From the NCBI GenBank assembly GCA_040902845.1, contig JBBDWM010000023.1, positions 1 to 64,000 of the forward strand: DNA of 64,000 bases, in the 5' to 3' direction. The translations under genes and the position numbers were made by a program. This document shows positions 59,232 to 64,000 of the stretch, piece after piece; within the stretch, counting starts at the first letter, position 1; each line of letters begins with the position of its first letter. The notes under the pieces are model-generated. The model saw nothing but the letters and a program-made list of their open reading frames with translations. It was not told the origin of the DNA and ran no database searches. The DNA is from JALYNX01 sp040902845 (GTDB taxonomy: Bacteria; Actinomycetota; Acidimicrobiia; Spongiisociales; ZC4RG35).

Positions 59232-60163
59232 GCCGCCACCTTTTCGACAGCCCGGAGCACAGCCGACCGGGCACGATTGTTGTCAGCGATCTCGGCTGGG
59301 GTGGCACGGATCGCCTTGCGGGTCAGGATCCTCAGCTCGGCGGTGTTGCCACAGCCGCACACCGGCATCTCTGGCGGGCAGGTACACCCGGTGGCTCCTT
59401 TTACGAACCGGCGCTTGACGATCCGATCCTCGAGGGAGTGATAGGAAATGGCGACCACCCTCCCGCCCGGTCGAATGATCTCCAGCGCCTGATCGAGACC
59501 GCGTTGCACTGCATCCAGCTCACCGTTGACCGCGATCCGGATTGCCTGAAAGGTGCGCCGGGCGGGATGACCCACCCGGCGACGGGCCGCAGGCAATGCC
59601 TCTGCGATGACGGTGGATAGCTGGCTGGTCGACTCAATGGGACGGGCAGCGACGATGGCTCTGGCGATGCGCCGGGCCAGCGGCTCCTCGCCAAAGCGAC
59701 GGATCACGTCGGTGAGGCGGTCCTCCGGCCATTCATTGACGATCTCTGCTGCGTCGTGCTCGGCGTCGGGCCCCATCCTCATATCGAGCGGGCCGTCGTT
59801 GCGGTATGAGAAGCCTCGGATCGCCTCGTCCAACTGATGGGACGACACGCCAAAGTCGAAGAGCACTGCACTGATCTGGGCCGGGATGATCGAGGAGACG
59901 AGGGCCGACATCTCGCTGTAGTTGCCCTGGATGGCGACCACGCCGAGGTCCCTGGCGTTGGCCAGGGCGGCGGGGTCTCTGTCAATCCCTATCAATGTCA
60001 CGTCTTCTCCGAACTCGTCCAGCAAACGCCTGGCGTGGCCTCCTCCCCCGAAAGTGGCGTCCACCACCACCCCGGGAAGCGCGGGGCCAATCAGCCCGAC
60101 GACTTCATCAGCCAAGACCGGCCGGTGGTAGTCCCGGCCATTTCCCCTCCGCTCCTGGCTCAT
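59228..60163 (-). CDS. rsmH: 16S rRNA m4C1402 methyltransferase RsmH (MraW)
   Basis: The 311-residue SAM-dependent enzyme modifies the ribosomal P-site. The N-terminus is HRPVLADEVVGLI, the SAM site VVDATFGGGGHARRLLDEFG and IGIDRDPAALANAR, then VLFDFGVSSHQLDEAIRGFS and FQAIRIAVNGEL, with ISYHSLEDRIVKRRF late in the sequence. A Cys-rich loop (CTCPPEMPVCGC) precedes the end. ATG 60163 follows a run of G that can act as a binding site. The 106-base gap to mraZ (60164-60269) has no gene. Confidence 0.96.
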   Translation of the reverse strand: MSQERRGNGRDYHRPVLADEVVGLIGPALPGVVVDATFGGGGHARRLLDEFGEDVTLIGIDRDPAALANARDLGVVAIQGNYSEMSALVSSIIPAQISAVLFDFGVSSHQLDEAIRGFSYRNDGPLDMRMGPDAEHDAAEIVNEWPEDRLTDVIRRFGEEPLARRIARAIVAARPIESTSQLSTVIAEALPAARRRVGHPARRTFQAIRIAVNGELDAVQRGLDQALEIIRPGGRVVAISYHSLEDRIVKRRFVKGATGCTCPPEMPVCGCGNTAELRILTRKAIRATPAEIADNNRARSAVLRAVEKVAA

Positions 60164-60269
60164 TGCCAGCCCCCCGGGCGCTGGTACCAAAGGAAGCGGG
60201 CGGAGTCAGGGGCCTTCCAATTGGTTCCGGGGGGCTGGCGATGGGCCAGCCGGTTCGATCGATGTCGGT

Positions 60270-60683
60270 TCAGTCGTCCTCCTCCAGATAGCTCTCGTCC
60301 CCGGTGACCCGGTCGGTGAGATATCGGTCTCGATTCCACAACTCGACGTGGTCGAAGACTCCGACCACTGCGATCTCGGTGCTGCCCTCGAGTCCGGCGA
60401 ACTCACGGAGATCGGGTTTGATCAGGAGCCGGCCTGACTTGTCGAGGCTCTGGAGATCGGCACCACCGAACACGGTCCGCGAGAAACGGCGCCCGCTCCG
60501 GTTTTGCGGCTTCTCGATCACCGCGGCGGCCTTTGCCTCGAAGTCGTCCACAGCGAAGAGGACAAGCTGACCGTCCTGACCTTTGGCGACCACACAACCC
60601 TCCTCGAGACCACGGCGGAGAGGGGAGGGCAGGACCACCCGGCCCTTACCGTCGAGACTGTGGAAGAACTCGCCAAGGAACAC
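60270..60683 (-). CDS. mraZ: Transcriptional regulator MraZ
   Basis: The 137-residue product has two SpoVT/AbrB-like DNA-binding motifs: FLGEFFHSLDGKGRVVLPSP (residues 2-21) and ADLQSLDKSGRLLIKPDLRE (about 76-95). MraZ forms rings that bind TGGG repeats in its own promoter and control the dcw cluster (known for E. coli, mycoplasmas and corynebacteria). It is the first gene of the cluster. The acidic C-terminal end (TGDESYLEEDD) is unusual but unremarkable. Confidence 0.96.
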   Translation of the reverse strand: MFLGEFFHSLDGKGRVVLPSPLRRGLEEGCVVAKGQDGQLVLFAVDDFEAKAAAVIEKPQNRSGRRFSRTVFGGADLQSLDKSGRLLIKPDLREFAGLEGSTEIAVVGVFDHVELWNRDRYLTDRVTGDESYLEEDD

Positions 60684-60740
60684 TTCTTCTCATTTCCGTC
60701 CGTCCGCACCTGCTGACCCCCTTCGTGGGCCGTGAGCGCC

Positions 60741-60781
60741 ACTATGACCCACTTCCCCCCACTTGTCAACCTTTTCCCCCA
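60741..60781 (-). promoter_or_regulatory. mraZ/dcw promoter with phased MraZ boxes
   Basis: On the minus strand a perfect -35 box TTGACA (60764-60769) and a -10 box CATAGT (60741-60746) are 17 bases apart. TGGG motifs start at 60781, 60761 and 60751, that is 20 and 10 bases apart and on one helix face, as in MraZ operators. Two of them lie within the spacer, so MraZ and polymerase would compete. Confidence 0.7.
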
Positions 60782-60805
60782 CCTGGGTGCCCTTCGGGCC
60801 CCCGC

Positions 60806-61194
60806 GGAACGCAAGGGCGCAATTCGGGGCGCCGCAAAACGCAAAGGGCGCCCTCCGGGCGCCCGCAATGCGCAAAACGCCAAACGCAAGAACGCGACCA
60901 GATGGGCGGCGGGAGTGGGGGGCGACGTAATGGAGGCCCGGGCGCTAAGCGTTCAGCGCTCTGCGTTTTGCGTTCTGCGTTTTGCGTTCTGCGCTTTGCG
61001 TTCTGCGCTTTGCGTTCTGCGCTTTGCGTTCTGCGNNNNNNNNNNNNNNNNNNNNNNNNNNNNNNNNNNNNNNNNNNNNNNNNNNNNNNNNNNNNNNNNN
61101 NNNNNNNNNNNNNNNNNNNNNNNNNNNNNNNNNNNTTTGCGTTCTGCGCTTTGCGTTCTGCGCTTTGCGTTCTGCGCTTTGCGTTCTGCGGGTC
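60806..61194. repeat. Heptanucleotide arrays, locus 3, spanning the scaffold gap
   Basis: A degenerate NNAACGC array (60806-60895; for example AAAACGC, CAAACGC) is followed by a GCGTTNN/GCGCTNN array. Thirteen consecutive exact heptamers run from 60942 to 61032, mostly alternating GCGTTCT and GCGCTTT, and the array resumes after the gap (61139-61194), where the last unit abuts the stop codon of the HNH gene. No gene is supported between 60684 and 61194. Confidence 0.9.
61036..61135. other. Scaffold gap (100 N)
   Basis: Exactly 100 N within the longest heptamer array. The round number is the usual placeholder for a gap of unknown length, so the array is probably longer than shown. Confidence 0.98.
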
Positions 61195-61692
61195 TTAAGC
61201 TGCCCCGAGATAGGGGTGCCAGGCCGGGTCCACCTGATAACCGGTTGAGGCGTAGATCCAGGCGTACTGACGGGGTGGCCCCGGTTTGCTGTCGAGACGG
61301 AGACCCGCGTCCGCCGGGAGACGGTCGCCCTTTCGTATGTTGCAGGGCCGACAACAGGCCACCACGTTGTCCCACGTGTGGTTGCCGCCCTTGGAACGAG
61401 GCATGATGTGGTCCAGGGACTCGGCCGGCCCACCACAGTATTGGCAACGGTGGCCGTCTCTCCCGAACACCGCCCTCCTGGTGACCGGCGCCGCCCGACG
61501 GTACGGCACTTTCACATAGCGATTGAGCCGAACCACGGATGGGACCTCGACTGAGAAGCGCTCAGAGAGCCAGACCTCGTCCTTGCCCACGACGACACTT
61601 GCCTTTTGACGCAGCACCAAGACGACCGCCCGGCGTGTGGTCACCACCGAGAGCGGCTCGTAACTCGCGTTGAGGACAAGAACCCTGGCCAT
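61195..61692 (-). CDS. HNH endonuclease family protein
   Basis: The 165-residue product belongs to a widespread actinobacterial family that starts RVLVLNASYEPLSVVTTRRA. The HNH core (about residues 85-135) has CQYCGGPAESLDHIMPRSKG, then NHTWDNVVACCRPCNIRKGD, with two C-x2-C zinc pairs and the DH catalytic His. The biological role is not known; many are housekeeping genes rather than mobile ones. The TAA stop touches the heptamer array. Confidence 0.92.
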   Translation of the reverse strand: MARVLVLNASYEPLSVVTTRRAVVLVLRQKASVVVGKDEVWLSERFSVEVPSVVRLNRYVKVPYRRAAPVTRRAVFGRDGHRCQYCGGPAESLDHIMPRSKGGNHTWDNVVACCRPCNIRKGDRLPADAGLRLDSKPGPPRQYAWIYASTGYQVDPAWHPYLGAA

Positions 61693-61718
61693 ACAGTCGC
61701 TTTATTGCGTCCGCGACG

Positions 61719-62303
61719 TTACCAAGGAGTGCTGGGCACGTTTGCCGCAATAGCCTCTTCGCCCTTGGATATCACCCCGATGGCCTCCCCCACCGCCACG
61801 GCGAGAGCCTGGGTCCAACCATCGGTGAGGTCAGCCTCTCCGGTTCGCTCGACAGGAGTATCAAGGGCCACGACTTCCAATGTCTTGTCCCCGGTGACCG
61901 AAACTCGGGCTATCTCCACCGGAGCCCTCCCCAGGACCTGGCACCAGGCATCAGCGAGCCCCTGGGCTATGACCGTCGGATCAGGGGGGACCACTCGAAA
62001 CGATCTGACTGTGTTCCCCACGACTTCGACCCGTGCCCCGCCCTTGATCGGGGTGATTCGAACGTCGACTCCCAACCTTCGATCCCCGGTGATCCGGGTC
62101 CGGCCGACACGCAAAATGGGATAGCCTTGGGATCGCACGCCGTAGGCGACGAGAAGGGCCCGGACCCGCTCCATCACCTCCATCTCGTCGGCGTCGGGCT
62201 CAAGGCGGACATTGATCCCACCGCCGTCGGGATCCTCGAGATCCAAGGACACGGCGGCCACACCGGGAATGTCCTGGATGCGATCCACCAGCTTGGCGCT
62301 CAT
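61719..62303 (-). CDS. Hypothetical protein
   Basis: The 194-residue product starts at ATG 62303, which overlaps the upstream stop (ATGA); a start at 62330 is also open but would overlap that gene more. The N-terminal part looks like a small alpha/beta fold (VDRIQDIPGVAAVSLDLEDP, then NVRLEPDADEMEVMERVRAL). A repeated-type segment follows (VRITPIKGGARVEVVGNTVR and IARVSVTGDKTLEVVALDTP), then an Ala-rich C-terminal helix. I do not recognise a named family; the coding pattern is clear. Confidence 0.78.
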   Translation of the reverse strand: MSAKLVDRIQDIPGVAAVSLDLEDPDGGGINVRLEPDADEMEVMERVRALLVAYGVRSQGYPILRVGRTRITGDRRLGVDVRITPIKGGARVEVVGNTVRSFRVVPPDPTVIAQGLADAWCQVLGRAPVEIARVSVTGDKTLEVVALDTPVERTGEADLTDGWTQALAVAVGEAIGVISKGEEAIAANVPSTPW

Positions 62304-62536
62304 GAGAGCTTTCTCATCATCCGTCGCCATCCGAGGTAGGCGGCGAGGTCTTCGGGCCTGACGGATGAGGCGTCGTCGCCATAGGCGGTGTGAAGTCTCC
62401 AGGCGAGATAGTCGGGAGATGGCGTCACGCCTCCACGCGAACGCATGGCCACTGCAGCACGAATGGCCTCCCAGAACAGGACAGGCCTACGTATCAGCAT
62501 CAGCAGGCCGCCACCCAGCCCCAGCCGTTGTCCCAT
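62300..62536 (-). CDS. Small hypothetical protein
   Basis: The 78-residue basic product begins MGQRLGLGGGLLMLIRRPVL and continues FWEAIRAAVAMRSRGGVTPS, PDYLAWRLHTAYGDDASSVR and PEDLAAYLGWRRMMRKLS. A hydrophobic N-terminus and several Trp/Tyr/Arg suggest a small membrane-associated protein. The ATG at 62536 has a purine-rich GGGGAAAGGG tract 9 bases upstream. It is coupled to the next gene by ATGA. The upstream frame (to 62710) overlaps moxR and was dropped. Family unknown. Confidence 0.72.
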   Translation of the reverse strand: MGQRLGLGGGLLMLIRRPVLFWEAIRAAVAMRSRGGVTPSPDYLAWRLHTAYGDDASSVRPEDLAAYLGWRRMMRKLS

Positions 62537-62630
62537 CGAGCGATACCCTTTCCCCACCTGACACTCTAGCCTCGCAGTTCGCCGTCGCCGGTAGAGTCTC
62601 GTCAAATAAAGATCGACGCGGGAGTCTTCA

Positions 62631-63611
62631 TTGATCGAGGTGACACCACAGCAGATTGCGACCTTCAGCGAGCGTTTCGATCGAATCGCGACCAATGTCG
62701 AGAAGGTCATCCAGGGAAAGCGAGATGTCGTCGAGCTGGTCCTTCTGGCCCTTGTGGCGGAGGGTCACGTCCTCGTGGAAGACGTCCCTGGAGTGGGCAA
62801 GACCCAACTCGCAAAATCGGTGGCCCGTTCCATCGACAGCATCTTCAACCGGATTCAGTTCACCCCCGACCTGCTTCCCTCCGACGTGACCGGCGTTTCG
62901 GTTTGGGACCGCAACATCAGCGAGTTCGAGTTCAAGCCCGGGCCGATATTCGCCAACCTGGTGGTGGGCGATGAGATCAACCGGGCCAGCCCCAAGACCC
63001 AGTCCGCCTTGCTCGAGGCAATGGAGGAACGCCAGGTGACCTCAGATGGCACCACCAGGGCTCTGCCGCTTCCCTTCATGGTGATGGCCACCCAGAACCC
63101 ACTCGAGCACGAGGGTACCTATCCCCTTCCCGAGGCCCAGTTGGACCGATTCATGATGCGGGTGGTGATCGGTTACCCGAGCCGGGTCAAAGAGCTCGAG
63201 ATCCTCGACACCCATGCCATCCGGTCCACCTTCTTTGATCTGGAGCCCGTCGTCTCGATCGGCGAGGTGGACGAGATGGTCACGATTGCCCAGGAGGTGG
63301 CGGTCTCACCATCGGTCAAGACCTACATAGTCGACCTTGTCGAGGGAACCAGGAACCACTCCGACGTGCTGCTCGGGGCCTCGCCGCGAGCAGCACTATT
63401 CCTGCAGCGTCTGGGACGGGCCATGGCCGCCTCGCAGGGTCGCGAGTACGTGACCCCCGACGATGTCAAGGCGCTGGCCCATTCGGTTCTCGAGCATCGC
63501 ATGTCGCTCCGACCTGAAGCCCAGATGCGTGGCGAGACGGTGACGGAGGTGATCGACGAGATAATGACCAGGCTCAGGGTGCCAGGCACCACCTCCAGGA
63601 TCGCCACCTGA
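62631..63611 (+). CDS. MoxR-family AAA+ ATPase
   Basis: The 326-residue product has Walker A VEDVPGVGKTQLAKSVARSI, Walker B LVVGDEINRASPKTQSALLE, sensor 1 FMVMATQNPLEHEGTYPLPE, and the lid QLDRFMMRVVIGYPSR. MoxR ATPases work as chaperones for proteins with vWA domains. The TTG start at 62631 has a CGGGAG box at 6 bases (62619-62624). It overlaps the DUF58 gene by one base (TGATG), the classic moxR-DUF58 operon; vWA proteins probably follow beyond the window. Confidence 0.95.
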   Translation: MIEVTPQQIATFSERFDRIATNVEKVIQGKRDVVELVLLALVAEGHVLVEDVPGVGKTQLAKSVARSIDSIFNRIQFTPDLLPSDVTGVSVWDRNISEFEFKPGPIFANLVVGDEINRASPKTQSALLEAMEERQVTSDGTTRALPLPFMVMATQNPLEHEGTYPLPEAQLDRFMMRVVIGYPSRVKELEILDTHAIRSTFFDLEPVVSIGEVDEMVTIAQEVAVSPSVKTYIVDLVEGTRNHSDVLLGASPRAALFLQRLGRAMAASQGREYVTPDDVKALAHSVLEHRMSLRPEAQMRGETVTEVIDEIMTRLRVPGTTSRIAT

Positions 63612-64000
63612 TGCCGACCCTGCGGGGATGGGCCTTCTCCGGAGCCGGTCTCGCCCTCGTGGTCCTGTGGTACGCCCTTGGAGACATCGAGCTTCTGCTG
63701 ACGGCGCTGTTCCTCCTCATCTCACAAGTCATCGCGATCATCCTGGTGCGCCCCCGGCACTCGCAGCTCGAGGTGCATCGACGTCTCGGCTCGGCCACCG
63801 TCCATGACGGTGACACCACGACCGTGACGTTGCTCATCGAGAACCAATCCCGCCGGGCGATCGGGAACATATCGATCGAGGACGACGTCAACCAGTTGGG
63901 GATGGCCACATTCGAGTTCGCCAGGCTGAGGAAGGGTGAGTCGACCACGGCTACCTACCGGGTGACATGTAGGCCCCGCGGCGTCTATCGGGTGGGCCCC
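63611..64000 (+). CDS. DUF58 family protein (3' end outside window)
   Basis: The first 130 residues are present. Two membrane helices (AFSGAGLALVVLWYAL and LLLTALFLLISQVIAIILV) are followed by the start of a beta-rich domain (VHRRLGSATVHDGDTTTVTL, then CRPRGVYRVGP). This matches DUF58 proteins, which pair with MoxR. The role is unclear. The ATG at 63611 overlaps the moxR stop. The frame is cut by the window end. Confidence 0.9.
   Translation, partial: MPTLRGWAFSGAGLALVVLWYALGDIELLLTALFLLISQVIAIILVRPRHSQLEVHRRLGSATVHDGDTTTVTLLIENQSRRAIGNISIEDDVNQLGMATFEFARLRKGESTTATYRVTCRPRGVYRVGP

Noticed and set aside
57774..59441. 555-codon open frame opposite ftsI, ftsL and rsmH
   Set aside because: It spans three well-identified genes on the other strand and shows shadow composition.
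60942..61194. Possible CRISPR array
   Set aside because: The period is 7 bases with no spacers, and no cas genes are nearby; it is a simple tandem heptamer array.

Overview
The window is a high-GC bacterial chromosome segment from an actinobacterium, most likely a member of the class Acidimicrobiia or a near relative (inference). The support is an actinobacterial-style division cluster with SepF and DivIVA but no FtsA, a meso-DAP type MurE (DNPR motif), a DUF222/HNH (13E12-like) gene with a LexA operator, a Tad/Flp pilus locus, a MoxR-DUF58 pair, and many genes whose -10 box lies 6-8 bases before the start codon (leaderless transcripts). A run of 100 N at 61036-61135 shows that this is a draft scaffold.

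Layout. 1-5.1 kb: an alkaline-phosphatase-fold membrane protein, a repeat island, coaE, a NarL/DesK-type two-component system, and two Flp pilin genes. 5.2-13.5 kb (minus strand): cpaB-tadZ-tadA-(vWA-tadB fusion)-tadC, then a polytopic membrane protein and a MOSC protein in the same run. 13.8-20.2 kb: rpsA, polA, tRNA-Leu(CAA), and an ECF sigma factor followed by a membrane partner that appears frameshifted. 20.3-32.3 kb: a LexA-box DUF222/HNH gene, ygfZ, ccdA, MFS, MATE and DMT transporters, nth, a double-domain ThyX homologue, a pair of ArsA-like ATPases and a HAD phosphatase. 32.3-43.7 kb: dnaE interrupted by a 432-residue intein, a small SOS-box gene, rhomboid, rluD, lspA, a DksA/TraR protein and ileS.

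43.7-60.8 kb (minus strand) is one long division and cell-wall (dcw) cluster. In transcription order it reads mraZ-rsmH-ftsL-ftsI-murE-mraY-murD-ftsW-murG-murC-murB-ftsQ-ftsZ-pgeF-yggS-sepF-yggT-divIVA. Most junctions are ATGA, GTGA or similar stop/start overlaps. murF is absent from its usual place between murE and mraY. The promoter ahead of mraZ has a TTGACA -35 box, a 17-base spacer and a -10 box, with phased TGGG MraZ boxes in and beside the spacer. 61.2-64 kb holds an HNH protein, two coupled unknown genes, and a divergent moxR-DUF58 pair cut by the window edge.

The least expected signal is a family of heptanucleotide tandem arrays (consensus SCGTTNN, facing the inverted NNAACGS). It occurs at three loci, each time at the 3' end of a gene (polA, thyX-like, HNH). 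The scaffold gap falls inside the longest one. A second dispersed repeat family lies at 1.5-1.8 kb and 26.4 kb. Other points of note are the DnaE intein, the vWA-TadB fusion, the non-canonical double ThyX, and two identical 14-bp LexA palindromes.
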